DNA from: Microbacterium saperdae
GTDB taxonomy: Bacteria > Actinomycetota > Actinomycetes > Actinomycetales > Microbacteriaceae
Direction of reading: 5' to 3'
Length of the DNA: 64,000 nucleotides
Assembly: GCF_006716345.1 (NCBI RefSeq)
Contig: NZ_VFOX01000001.1
Span: 1,240,001-1,304,000 of the forward strand
The notes beneath the pieces are model-generated. The model saw only the letters and a program-made list of their open reading frames with translations. It was not told where the DNA came from and ran no database searches. Position 1 is the stretch's first letter; the number at the start of each line of letters is the position of its first letter. This document shows positions 24,620 to 33,214 of the stretch, in pieces. Position numbers and translations under genes: made by a program.

Positions 24620-26896
24620 ATGTACGTCTCCGCGGAGGCGACCCAAGTCGAGAGGCTTCTCGGCGCTCGAGGCGACGCCCTCGACGATCTTCTCGACCAC
24701 GCATCGAGCCTGCGGGACGAGGGGCTGAATAGGATCGGCCGCCCGAAGACCATCACCTATTCGAGGAAGGCCTTCATCCCGCTAACTACCCTCTGCCGTG
24801 ACCGCTGCCACTACTGCACCTTCGTGGACACCCCCTCGCAACTGCGTCGCAAAGGACAGCGCCTCTACATGTCGGAGGAGCAGGTGCTCACCGTCGCACG
24901 ACGTGGCGCGGCCCTCGGCTGCAAGGAAGCGCTACTCACACTGGGGGATCGGCCGGAGAGCCGGTGGCCGCAGGCCAGGGAATGGCTCGACGAGCATGGA
25001 TTCGCGTCCACGCTCGACTATGTCGGAGCGATGGCCCGCCTGATACGGGAGGAGACGGGCCTGCTACCGCATCTCAACCCCGGCGTGATGAGCCACGACG
25101 AGATGGTCACACTTCGACCGACGGCCCCGTCGATGGGAATGATGCTCGAGACGACGTCGCGCGCCCTCTTCACGGAGCCCGGCCGAGCGCACTACGGCTC
25201 GCCGGACAAGGATCCGGCAGTCCGCCTCCGGGTCATCGAAGACGCGGGTCGAGCGCGGATCCCGTTCACCACTGGTGTACTGATCGGGATCGGCGAGTCT
25301 CTGGCGGACCGTGCGGAGTCCCTGCTGAGGCTTCGTGATCTGCACGAACGATACGGTCACATCCAGGAGGTGATCGTTCAGAACTTCCGTGCCAAGTCGC
25401 ACACCGTCATGCAGTCGGTGCCCGACGCGCACAGACGGGACTACCTCGCGGCCGTCGCGGTCGCGAGAATCGTTTTCGGGCCCGACATGCGCATCCAAGT
25501 CCCTCCGAACCTGTCTGACCCCACGGAGTTCGAGTCGCTGATCCGGGCCGGCATCGATGATTGGGGCGGCGTGTCACCGCTGACGGCGGACCACGTGAAT
25601 CCCGAACGGCCGTGGCCGCAGATCGATGACCTCGCCGCGTTGACCGCCGGTGCCGGTTTCCGGCTGCGGGAGAGGCTCACCGTGCATCCCTCATATCTGC
25701 GGGAGCCCACCGCCTGGATCGACGACGCCCTCGTGCCTGCGGTCCTTACACTGGCCGATCCGCTGACCATGCTCGCCAGCGAGCGAGAGCCGTCGTCACC
25801 GATGCGCGGGCACGGGGAGAACGAGCGCGGGAGTCGCGTGCGTCGGAGCGGACAGAGCATCGTCGACCGTGCCAGCGCTGATCCGGAGAATGTCGACGAT
25901 GCGGAGTGGGCGCACCTTCTGCATCTCACCGGGGATGGGCTCGAACGACTTGCCGTCGTGGCGGACGAGGTACGCCGTTTCACCGTCGGCGAGTCGATCG
26001 GCCTCGTCGCGAACCGCAACGTGACCTCGACATACTGGAGCGCCCGTCCGATGCCGGGCAGGTTCACCATCGCCGGGTTGGCCGCGATCGTCGACGACGC
26101 CGCAGAAACCGGCGCGACGGAGATCTGTCTCCAAGGGCAGATCCCGAGGGAGGAACCAGACGACGGATACCTGCAGCTCGCGCGCATCGTCAAAGCGACG
26201 TCCCCCGACCTCCACCTGCACGCCTTCCGGCCCGGCGACATCTGCGACCATGCGGACCGCATGGGCGTGACCATCGACGACGCGGTGAGAGACCTCCGGG
26301 AAGCGGGCGTCGACACGATCCCCGGAACCGGCGTGAAGATCCTCTCGGAGAGAGTGCGCGCGCGCAGCGGACCGGAAGATATCCCCGTCGACCGGTGGAT
26401 CGACGTCATCATCGCGGCGCACCGTGCCGGGCTGCGTTCTTCGTCGGTCATTCACTACGGCCACGCAGAGTCGGCGGATGAACGGGTGGCGCACCTCCGG
26501 AAGATCATCGAGATCCAGCGCCTGACGGGCGGATTCACCGAGATGGTGCCGATGCCCCATCCGCACGGGGTGCCCTTGGTCTCAGGGCGATCACCAGAAG
26601 ATGAGCATCGAGCCATGTTCGCGGTGGCCAGGCTGATGCTCTCCTCAACCGTTCCGCACATTCAAGTGCCGTGGACGCGGCTGAACGACCGACACATCCT
26701 GGCCGTGCTCCGCTCCGGCGGAGACGACCTCGGTGGCACCCTCTTCGACGGGCGCATCCTCCCCGCCATCGGTGCGGAACACGGCCGGGAGATGCGGCCC
26801 TCCCGTGCCCGTGGCATCACCGCAAGTCTCTTCCGCCCCCTGCGGCAACGCACCACCGACTATAAGGATGTCCCTGCGGAACGGCGGATCCTATGA
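24620..26896 (+). CDS. fbiC: FO synthase (FbiC) with a degenerate CofH half
   Basis: 758 residues from ATG 24620, 43 bases after cofE. The N-terminal CofG half (about 1-390) is normal: the radical-SAM cluster CRDRCHYC, then LGDRPESRWP, HLNPGVMSHDE and GIGESLADRAESLL. The C-terminal half (about 430-758) aligns with CofH through VADEVRRFTVGE, LVANRNV, GATEICLQGQI, DTIPGTGVKILS, GLRSSSVIHYGH and GGTLFDG. The place where CofH has its CxxxCxxC cluster motif, just after NRN, reads VTSTYWSARPMPG and has no cysteine at all (about 26013-26050). FO synthesis needs both halves, so this protein should do only the CofG step unless another CofH exists. Its stop overlaps the BVMO start. Confidence 0.9.
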   Translation: MYVSAEATQVERLLGARGDALDDLLDHASSLRDEGLNRIGRPKTITYSRKAFIPLTTLCRDRCHYCTFVDTPSQLRRKGQRLYMSEEQVLTVARRGAALGCKEALLTLGDRPESRWPQAREWLDEHGFASTLDYVGAMARLIREETGLLPHLNPGVMSHDEMVTLRPTAPSMGMMLETTSRALFTEPGRAHYGSPDKDPAVRLRVIEDAGRARIPFTTGVLIGIGESLADRAESLLRLRDLHERYGHIQEVIVQNFRAKSHTVMQSVPDAHRRDYLAAVAVARIVFGPDMRIQVPPNLSDPTEFESLIRAGIDDWGGVSPLTADHVNPERPWPQIDDLAALTAGAGFRLRERLTVHPSYLREPTAWIDDALVPAVLTLADPLTMLASEREPSSPMRGHGENERGSRVRRSGQSIVDRASADPENVDDAEWAHLLHLTGDGLERLAVVADEVRRFTVGESIGLVANRNVTSTYWSARPMPGRFTIAGLAAIVDDAAETGATEICLQGQIPREEPDDGYLQLARIVKATSPDLHLHAFRPGDICDHADRMGVTIDDAVRDLREAGVDTIPGTGVKILSERVRARSGPEDIPVDRWIDVIIAAHRAGLRSSSVIHYGHAESADERVAHLRKIIEIQRLTGGFTEMVPMPHPHGVPLVSGRSPEDEHRAMFAVARLMLSSTVPHIQVPWTRLNDRHILAVLRSGGDDLGGTLFDGRILPAIGAEHGREMRPSRARGITASLFRPLRQRTTDYKDVPAERRIL

Positions 26897-28368
26897 CTGT
26901 CGTCGACGTCGATGTGCTCGTGGTCGGCGCGGGCTTTTCCGGGATAGCGGCGGCGATGATGCTGAAGCAGACGGGGCTGTCCTTCCAGATCCTCGAACGG
27001 GCATCCACCTTGGGAGGAACGTGGAGGGACAACGTTTATCCCGGGGTAGCCTGCGACGTCCCGTCGCACCTCTACAGCCTCGCCACCCATCCCGATCCCC
27101 GGTGGTCCCGTCTCTTCGCGCCCGGGGCTGAGATCCGAGAGTACCTCGAGCGCGTCGCCAGTGCAGAGGGGATAGACGCGCGCATGAGATTCGACTCTCC
27201 CGTCCGCCGCGCATCCTGGACGGGAAGTCAGTGGCTGGTCGAGGTCGGAGGAACGAATCCGCGTACCCTCTCCTCCCAGTCGATCGTGCTGGCGTGCGGT
27301 CGGCTGACCGAACCACAGTTTCCGCGGATACCGGGGCTCGGTGGCTTCCCGGGGCCGACGATGCACACCGCTCGCTGGTCGCCGGACACGGAACTGCGCA
27401 ACCGTCGCGTCGCGCTCGTCGGAACCGGCGCCAGCGCGGTGCAGCTCCTGCCGGAGCTGGTGGCCGAGGGCGCGACCGTGACGCTGTTTCAGCGCACGCC
27501 CCCCTGGGTGCTCCCGAAGGGGGACCGGGCGATCACGCCGGAAGAGAGGGAGAGGATGTCCTCCGTCCCCGGTGCGCTGGAGGAAGTCAGGAAGCAGCTG
27601 TTCGATGAGGGCGAGGCCCGATACGCGTCCAGGTCCGGGGAACGGCAGGCGACGAAGGCGGCGCGGGAGGCGGCACGATCCCACCTCAGGTCCCAGGTCG
27701 CCGATCCGGGGCTGCGGGAAAGCCTGATGCCTCGCTATCCGTTCGGCTGCAAACGGGTTCTTCTGTCCGACGACTTCTATCCGGCTCTCGCCTCCCCGGC
27801 CGTCACCCTCGAGCCCAGTGCGCTGGCCGCGATCAGGGGTGAGGAGCTCGTCGCGGCGAGCGGGAGCATCCATCGCGCCGATCTGCTCGTGTTCGCGACC
27901 GGCTTCGAGACGATCCATCAACCGTACGCGGATATCGTCGAGGGAGAGGACGGGTACACGCTGGCTGAGCATTGGTCGTCGGGGATGGCATCGGTGGGGT
28001 CCACCCTGGTCGCGCGCTTCCCGGATCTTTACATCCTCAACGGGCCGAACGCCGCACTCGGACACAACTCCTCGCTTCTGATGATCGAAGAGCAATGCCG
28101 CCTCATCGAGCGCTGCGTGAGGGATCGTCGTCGGCCCGTCCGGGTGAGCACGCACGCGCAGGCTTCCTACACCGAGGGCATCATCCGCAGAAGCCGGGGC
28201 ACGCCCTGGGTGTCGGGTGGATGCACAAACTGGTACGTCGACGAGCGCAACGGGCGACTGAGCCTGCTCTGGCCTGGCACGGTTGGTGACTTCCGCGAGG
28301 AGATCGACAGGATCTTTCCGATCGGTGCTGACGGGCGGGTACTGGCCGAGGCGGAGGCTGCACGATGA
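26893..28368 (+). CDS. Baeyer-Villiger-type / flavin-containing monooxygenase
   Basis: 491 residues, ATGA overlap with fbiC. Two Rossmann motifs (VVGAGFSGIAA at the N-terminus for FAD, LVGTGASAVQ for NADPH) flank the BVMO fingerprint in FPGPTMHTARWSPD. Other family blocks are LGGTWRDNVYPGVACDVPSH and LNGPNAALGHNS. It uses NADPH and oxygen to insert an oxygen beside a carbonyl or to oxygenate a heteroatom. It is embedded between F420 genes, which shows that the operon serves catabolism and not only cofactor supply. A ketone made upstream would yield an ester for the alpha/beta-hydrolase domain encoded at 33211-35214; that is inference. Confidence 0.9.
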   Translation: MTVVDVDVLVVGAGFSGIAAAMMLKQTGLSFQILERASTLGGTWRDNVYPGVACDVPSHLYSLATHPDPRWSRLFAPGAEIREYLERVASAEGIDARMRFDSPVRRASWTGSQWLVEVGGTNPRTLSSQSIVLACGRLTEPQFPRIPGLGGFPGPTMHTARWSPDTELRNRRVALVGTGASAVQLLPELVAEGATVTLFQRTPPWVLPKGDRAITPEERERMSSVPGALEEVRKQLFDEGEARYASRSGERQATKAAREAARSHLRSQVADPGLRESLMPRYPFGCKRVLLSDDFYPALASPAVTLEPSALAAIRGEELVAASGSIHRADLLVFATGFETIHQPYADIVEGEDGYTLAEHWSSGMASVGSTLVARFPDLYILNGPNAALGHNSSLLMIEEQCRLIERCVRDRRRPVRVSTHAQASYTEGIIRRSRGTPWVSGGCTNWYVDERNGRLSLLWPGTVGDFREEIDRIFPIGADGRVLAEAEAAR

Positions 28369-29009
28369 GCGTGGTCGCTCCGGCGTGGACGATCATCATC
28401 CCGCTCAAGGACTTCCGTGTTGCGAAGTCCCGACTCCTTGGTGTCGGTCGTCCGAGACTGGCACGCGCCATGGCGGCGGACACGCTCAGAGCCGTGGCTG
28501 CCTGCCGGTCGGTGGAGGAGATCGTCGTGGTCGCTTCGAACGTCGAGAGCGTGAGTCCGCTGCTTCCCCGTAAGGCACGGGTGGTCGCTGAAGGTGCACC
28601 CGGAGGCGTCAACAAGGCGATCGCGATCGGTCGGTCCTCGACGAGTCGCCGGCGACGTCGCGCGGCGCTGGTCGGTGACCTTCCTTTCCTGACCCCCGAG
28701 GATCTCGCCGAGGCGCTCGTACAGGCTGCGGAGTGCCGAGCCGGGGTCGTGCCGGACAAAGAGGGCACGGGCACGACCATGGTCACCTGGAATGCGGAGG
28801 TCGAGATCATGACCCACTTCGGTCGAGGTTCCTTTCACAGACACACCGATGCGGGATACGCGCCGCTGTTGCTCCGAAACACGTCCGGCGTTCGATGGGA
28901 TGTCGATGTTCGCGAAGACCTTGCGCCGGCGCTTCCTGCTGAAGGGACGGAGACCCTTCGGGTGATCGCGTCGTTGGCGCGACGGGTCGACGTGAAGGAG
29001 TGGCGATGA
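28365..29009 (+). CDS. cofC: Phospholactate/phosphoenolpyruvate guanylyltransferase (CofC/FbiD)
   Basis: 214 residues with ATGA overlap to the monooxygenase. The nucleotidyltransferase start IIIPLKDFRVAKSRLLGVGR and the motif VGDLPFLTPEDL are diagnostic of CofC/FbiD; PDKEGTGTTMV and FHRHTDAGYAP complete the active site. It charges 2-phospholactate or PEP with GMP for the CofD step. In actinobacteria the PEP-using form (FbiD) is usual; specificity cannot be read here. A run of Arg codons (TSRRRRRAAL) in the middle is unusual but does not touch a motif. Confidence 0.92.
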   Translation: MSVVAPAWTIIIPLKDFRVAKSRLLGVGRPRLARAMAADTLRAVAACRSVEEIVVVASNVESVSPLLPRKARVVAEGAPGGVNKAIAIGRSSTSRRRRRAALVGDLPFLTPEDLAEALVQAAECRAGVVPDKEGTGTTMVTWNAEVEIMTHFGRGSFHRHTDAGYAPLLLRNTSGVRWDVDVREDLAPALPAEGTETLRVIASLARRVDVKEWR

Positions 29010-30004
29010 ACGCCCGCACGCCTCGCATCACCGTGCTCGCCGGCGGGGTCGGCGGCTCTCGTTTTCTCGTGGGGATGCGCGAGACGGTGCGCCGTCGCGG
29101 GATCGACCGCGCCCAGGACCATCTCGTTGCGATCGTGAACACGGGAGACGACCTCTGGTTGTCGGGGATCAGGCTCCAGCCCGATATCGATTCCATCCTG
29201 TACGCGCTGGCCGGGGTGAACGACGCGGAGCGTGGATGGGGACGCCGTGAGGAGACGGAACGGGTCGCTCGGGAGCTTCGAAGCTGGGGAGCCGGGTGGC
29301 CGTGGTTCACGCTGGGAGACCTCGATCTCGGAACGCACATCGCCCGCACGGGATGGCTCCGCGACGGTCTGACGCCCACGCAGGTGGTGGAGCTCCTGGG
29401 TCGTCGATGGGATCTCGGGGTTCGCATGCTCCCGATGACCGACACGGAGGTCGATACGCTCGTCACCGTGCGAGACGGCGACGATGTGCGCCAGCTGCAC
29501 TTTCAAGAGTGGTGGACGAGGCATCGAGCGGCGCTGACCCCCCTACGTTTCGATAACCCCGGTATCGACAGCGCCCTTCCCGCGCCGGGGGTGACCGAGG
29601 CGATCCTCGACGCAGACGTCGTCGTCCTGGCCCCGTCGAACCCGGTCGTCTCGATCGGTCCGATCCTTGCCGTCCCGGGGATGCGCACCGCGCTCCAGTC
29701 CACGAAGGCGCGGGTCGTGGGTGTGTCTCCCATCATCGACGGCGCCGTGGTCAGGGGCATGGCGGACATCTGCCTGGAGGCCCTCGGCGTCGCCACGAGT
29801 GCAGATACGGTGGCGGCCCTGTACGGTGCGCGAGAGCGTGGCGGGCTCCTCGACGCCTGGCTCGTGGCCGAGGAGGATCGAGCGCTCGTCCCCGCCATCC
29901 GTGAGATCGGCATTCGTGCTCTCGTCGCGCCCCTGTGGATGCACGGCGGCACGGCGTCCGCGGATGTCGCGGAAGCCGCGCTCGGCGCAAGCGGGTTCGA
30001 ATAG
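29006..30004 (+). CDS. cofD: 2-phospholactate (PEP) transferase CofD/FbiA
   Basis: 332 residues from ATG 29006 (ATGA overlap with cofC; an in-frame GTG at 29000 is less likely). Motifs are VLAGGVGGSRFLVGM at the N-terminus, VNTGDDLWLSGIRLQPDIDS, FTLGDLDLGTHIART and PSNPVVSIGPILAVPGM. It transfers the activated three-carbon phosphate to FO to make (dehydro)F420-0. It closes the operon. The next gene is convergent after 46 bases with no strong hairpin between them. Confidence 0.94.
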   Translation: MNARTPRITVLAGGVGGSRFLVGMRETVRRRGIDRAQDHLVAIVNTGDDLWLSGIRLQPDIDSILYALAGVNDAERGWGRREETERVARELRSWGAGWPWFTLGDLDLGTHIARTGWLRDGLTPTQVVELLGRRWDLGVRMLPMTDTEVDTLVTVRDGDDVRQLHFQEWWTRHRAALTPLRFDNPGIDSALPAPGVTEAILDADVVVLAPSNPVVSIGPILAVPGMRTALQSTKARVVGVSPIIDGAVVRGMADICLEALGVATSADTVAALYGARERGGLLDAWLVAEEDRALVPAIREIGIRALVAPLWMHGGTASADVAEAALGASGFE

Positions 30005-30050
30005 GAAGGAGAGGGGGAGATCGCCTGCGCCGGAGTGCACCACGTTCGCG

Positions 30051-30980
30051 TCAGGACACGGCGGGCAGCGCATCCCGGCGCCCGAGGCGGATCTCGGCGA
30101 GCATGCAGCGGACGGAACCTCCGGCGCGCTCGATCGTCGGTATGTCCAATCGAACTAGCTTCGCCCCCTTCTCCAGCGCGCGTCGCTGATCGCGCGTCAA
30201 TGCAGTATGCGCTCGTGTAGACATCGCGATGATCGGGCCGGAAGGGGCATCCAATTCCAGGATGTTGGCGGCGAAGTCGCCGATCTGCGCGACGTCGAGG
30301 TCGATGACCGTGCGTTCCTGCGTCTCGAGGGCTTCTCGCAGCCGCCCGCGCTCGTCATGGTGGGGGAGGAGCTCGGGACACAGGACCGCGAAGCTCTCGC
30401 CGATGCTCAGCAGGACATTGGTGTGGTACACCGGCAATCCCTCCGAATCGGCCGTATCGAAGCGATGTGGCCGATACCCGAGGAGGTCGCACACCTGCTC
30501 GAACAGCCCGTCGTCGGTGCGCTGCGAGCGGGCCATGAACGCGATACGGGTGGAGTGATCGAAGACGATCGCCCCGGTGCCCTCCAACGCGCGGCCTTCA
30601 TCTTCAGCGGCGGTCAAGTCGACGAGTTCAGAGACCTCGAACTCGTGGCGAAGATGCTCGATGACGTCCGCACGGCGCTCGCTCCTCCGATTGGGCGCAT
30701 GCATGGGGTACAGGACGAGCTTTCCGTCCGCATGGGTCGAGAACCAGTTGTTGGGGAACACCGCGTCCGGACGATCGACGCGATCATCGTCGAAGAGCTC
30801 GACCTCGACACCGTGTCGGCGAAGGACGAAGGCGGCCTGATCGACCTCGTCGCGCGCTCGCCGAGAGACCTCTGAGGCGGTGACGTCGTCGGCGCTTTGG
30901 AAAGCGTTGTCGCTCAGAGTTTGAGGATTGACATGAAAATGGTGCGGTCGGATCATCACGACCGTGCGTGCCCCTCCCAT
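30051..30980 (-). CDS. CtlX-like amidinotransferase-fold hydrolase
   Basis: 309 residues from ATG 30980; longer in-frame starts are TTG 30998 or internal ATG 30956. The guanidine-modifying fold is shown by IRPHHFHVNPQT, RPDAVFPNNWFSTH, ALEGTGAIVFDHS, the catalytic His region LPVYHTNVLLSI, and the Cys in GGSVRCMLAEI near the C-terminus. These blocks are those of CtlX, a citrulline/arginine-related hydrolase. It ends the minus operon and starts about one base after the ornithine cyclodeaminase stop. Together with that enzyme it suggests processing of an arginine/citrulline-like intermediate. Actual substrate uncertain. Confidence 0.85.
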   Translation of the reverse strand: MGGARTVVMIRPHHFHVNPQTLSDNAFQSADDVTASEVSRRARDEVDQAAFVLRRHGVEVELFDDDRVDRPDAVFPNNWFSTHADGKLVLYPMHAPNRRSERRADVIEHLRHEFEVSELVDLTAAEDEGRALEGTGAIVFDHSTRIAFMARSQRTDDGLFEQVCDLLGYRPHRFDTADSEGLPVYHTNVLLSIGESFAVLCPELLPHHDERGRLREALETQERTVIDLDVAQIGDFAANILELDAPSGPIIAMSTRAHTALTRDQRRALEKGAKLVRLDIPTIERAGGSVRCMLAEIRLGRRDALPAVS

Positions 30981-30981
30981 C

Positions 30982-32010
30982 TCAACCAATGGGGGCAAGG
31001 GGACCGACGAGGCCGAACAGGTCTTTGGGATCGTCCGGGGCCACGATCAGATCGATCGGCGTCGTATACCCGGTTCCGGCGACCTGGTCGCGGACGAACC
31101 GGAGCGCGGAGAAGTCCTCGATGGCGAAGCCGACGGAGTCGAAAGTCGTGACCTCGTCCCGGCCGACGCGACCCGGTTCCGTCCCCGTCAGCACCCGCCA
31201 CAGTTCTGTGACAGGGAAGCTCTCTGGCATCTGCTGGATTTCGCCTTCGATGCGCGTCTGCGGCGGATACTCCACGAACACCCTGCCGAGGGAGAGGATG
31301 GCAGGATCGAGTTCGGTCTTGCCCGGGCAATCGCCCCCGAGGGCGTTGATGTGGGTGCCCGGATCGATGTCCGACGCGGAGAGCACCACTGCGCGGGTCT
31401 TGTCCGCTGTGCATACCGTCACGATGTCGGCGCCGCGTGCGGCATGGCCGGCAGAAGACGCGACCGTCACCTCGAAGCCGAGGGGGAGCAGGTTGCGCGA
31501 GAGCTTGACCACGGCGTCAGGGTCGGTGTCGAACACGCGGACGCTCTCAATACCGAGCATCTCCCGGAACGCGATGGCCTGGAACTCCGACTGACTGCCG
31601 GCCCCCACCAACGCCATCACGGCGGAGTCGGGGCGAGCGAGTGCGCGGGCCGCCAACGCCGACGTCGCCGCCGTGCGCAATGCCGTGAGCAGGGTCATCT
31701 CAGCGACGAAGGTCGGATACCCGTTGTGTACATCGGCGAGGACGCCGAACGCGGTGACGGTCTGGAACCCGCGGGCCGGATTCTCCGGATGACCGTTGAC
31801 GTACTTGAACGCGTACTCTTCCCCGTCGCTCGTCGGCATCAGCTCGATCACGCCGAACGGCGTATGGCTCGCCACTCGAGGAACCTTGTCGAAGCGCTCC
31901 CAACGTCGAAAATCGTCATCGAGATACTCGACCATGCCGCGTATGATCGTGCCCACCCCGGCATCCCGGACCCACCGCGTCATGGACCGCACATCGATCA
32001 GGCTTGTCAT
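30982..32010 (-). CDS. Ornithine cyclodeaminase / mu-crystallin family protein
   Basis: 342 residues from ATG 32010, preceded by GAGGAGGA. NAD-binding and substrate motifs include KYVNGHPENPARGFQT (substrate lysine region), the Rossmann part VMALVGAGSQSEFQAIAF, VRVFDTDPDAVVK, ADIVTVCTADKTRAV and GTHINALGGDCPGKTELD. The family includes ornithine cyclodeaminase (ornithine to proline plus ammonia), lysine cyclodeaminase and imine reductases, so the name is a family label. In this setting a role in closing or reducing a cyclic imine or amino-acid piece released by the hydrolases is plausible. Confidence 0.85.
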   Translation of the reverse strand: MTSLIDVRSMTRWVRDAGVGTIIRGMVEYLDDDFRRWERFDKVPRVASHTPFGVIELMPTSDGEEYAFKYVNGHPENPARGFQTVTAFGVLADVHNGYPTFVAEMTLLTALRTAATSALAARALARPDSAVMALVGAGSQSEFQAIAFREMLGIESVRVFDTDPDAVVKLSRNLLPLGFEVTVASSAGHAARGADIVTVCTADKTRAVVLSASDIDPGTHINALGGDCPGKTELDPAILSLGRVFVEYPPQTRIEGEIQQMPESFPVTELWRVLTGTEPGRVGRDEVTTFDSVGFAIEDFSALRFVRDQVAGTGYTTPIDLIVAPDDPKDLFGLVGPLAPIG

Positions 32011-32080
32011 TGCTTCCTCCTCGGGTTCAGTGTCTGAGGCACCCGCCTGTGGTGGCGGCGTACACGGGATATCCGGTCGC

Positions 32081-33214
32081 TCAGGACAGCAGCCGGGACG
32101 CGAAGGACGCATGCATCGCTGCACCGACCGCGAGACAGTCGTCGTCGAGGCGGAACTGCGAGGTATGCACCGGCGAGGCCTCCGGCGAGCCGGCTCCGAT
32201 GAACAAGAGCGCGGACGGCACGCGATCGGCGATGAGGGCGAAGTCCTCCGACGAGGTCAACGGCTCCGGCATCTGAAGGAACCGACCCTCCGTGATCTGG
32301 TCGGCGACGGCGGCCGCGTCGGCGAACACCACGGCATCGTTCACGAGGACGGGGGCGTATGGTCCGGACCAGTTCACGTCGACTCCCGCCGTCGTGGTGA
32401 CGACTCGCTCGAGCGCCGCACGGCCTGCCTCTTCGCCCGTGGTGGAATGCGCCCGGATGGTCCCTCTGATCACCGCGGAGTCGGAGATGACGTTGCTTGC
32501 CGAGCCGGTCGTGAGCAGGGTCACGGAGAGGACGAAGCCAGAGCTCTCCGGCTGCTCGTCGACATCGGCGAGCTCGAGCGCCAGTCGTGCGGCGCCGAGC
32601 AGCGGAGTTTCCCGCGTCCCGGCCGTGGAACCGTGGCCCCCGGCACCGCGGACGACCAGTTCGAACGGCGTGCTCGACGCCATCTGCGTACCCGGTCGCC
32701 CCGCAAGGCATCCCACGGGGAGTTGCGGTGCCACATGCAGCGCGAACGCCGCGTCGATGCCGTCACAGATTCCGGCGTCGACCATCAGAGCCGCACCACC
32801 ATGCCCTTCTTCTCCCGGCTGGAAGACCAGGCGTACCGTCCCTTGCAGAGTGTCGCGTTTCTCGCACAGAATGTGTGCAGCCCCCAGAAGCATGGCGGTG
32901 TGCGCATCGTGCCCGCAGGCATGCATCACGCCAGGGGCGTCCGCAAAGCAATCCGCACCCGGAGCCTCGTCCAGCGGGAGCGCGTCCATGTCTGCCCTGA
33001 GGAGCACCGTCGGACCGTCGCCGCCGGAGATGACGGCCGTGACGAAGAGATCGTCGTCGGTGCTGATGATGTCGACCCCGATATCCTCCAGCACCTCGCG
33101 GACGTAGCGGCGGGTGCGGGGCAAATCGAGACCGATCTCCGCGCGCCGATGGAGCTCCTGACGCCAATGGCGCATCGATGCGGTGAGGCGGTCCGAGATA
33201 TCCCGAGGCTTCAT
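32081..33214 (-). CDS. M20-family amidohydrolase (hippurate/IAA-amino acid hydrolase-like)
   Basis: 377 residues, ATGA overlap with the upstream fusion gene. Metal-binding motifs are typical of peptidase M20D: LRADMDALPL, MHACGHDAHTAML, VFQPGEEGHGGA, the dimerisation-domain entry GAGGHGS, and the C-terminal SSEDFA. These enzymes cleave N-acyl amino acids. It follows a gene that encodes a different M20 subtype, so the operon has two distinct amide hydrolases. A 70-base gap separates it from the cyclodeaminase gene. Confidence 0.9.
   Translation of the reverse strand: MKPRDISDRLTASMRHWRQELHRRAEIGLDLPRTRRYVREVLEDIGVDIISTDDDLFVTAVISGGDGPTVLLRADMDALPLDEAPGADCFADAPGVMHACGHDAHTAMLLGAAHILCEKRDTLQGTVRLVFQPGEEGHGGAALMVDAGICDGIDAAFALHVAPQLPVGCLAGRPGTQMASSTPFELVVRGAGGHGSTAGTRETPLLGAARLALELADVDEQPESSGFVLSVTLLTTGSASNVISDSAVIRGTIRAHSTTGEEAGRAALERVVTTTAGVDVNWSGPYAPVLVNDAVVFADAAAVADQITEGRFLQMPEPLTSSEDFALIADRVPSALLFIGAGSPEASPVHTSQFRLDDDCLAVGAAMHASFASRLLS

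Noticed and set aside
25441..26451. 336-residue minus frame opposite fbiC
   Set aside because: Arg/Ser/Ala-rich product typical of antisense frames in high-GC DNA; fbiC is certain on the plus strand.
26860..28155. 431-residue open frame on the minus strand opposite the monooxygenase gene
   Set aside because: GC-driven shadow of the real gene; no domain, ribosome site or codon pattern of its own.
22676..30004. Cluster as a picrate/nitroaromatic (npd-type) pathway
   Set aside because: Nitroaromatic clusters have F420 hydride transferases but not the amide/amidine hydrolases and the CoA-transferase/beta-oxidation set seen here, so the analogy is only partial.
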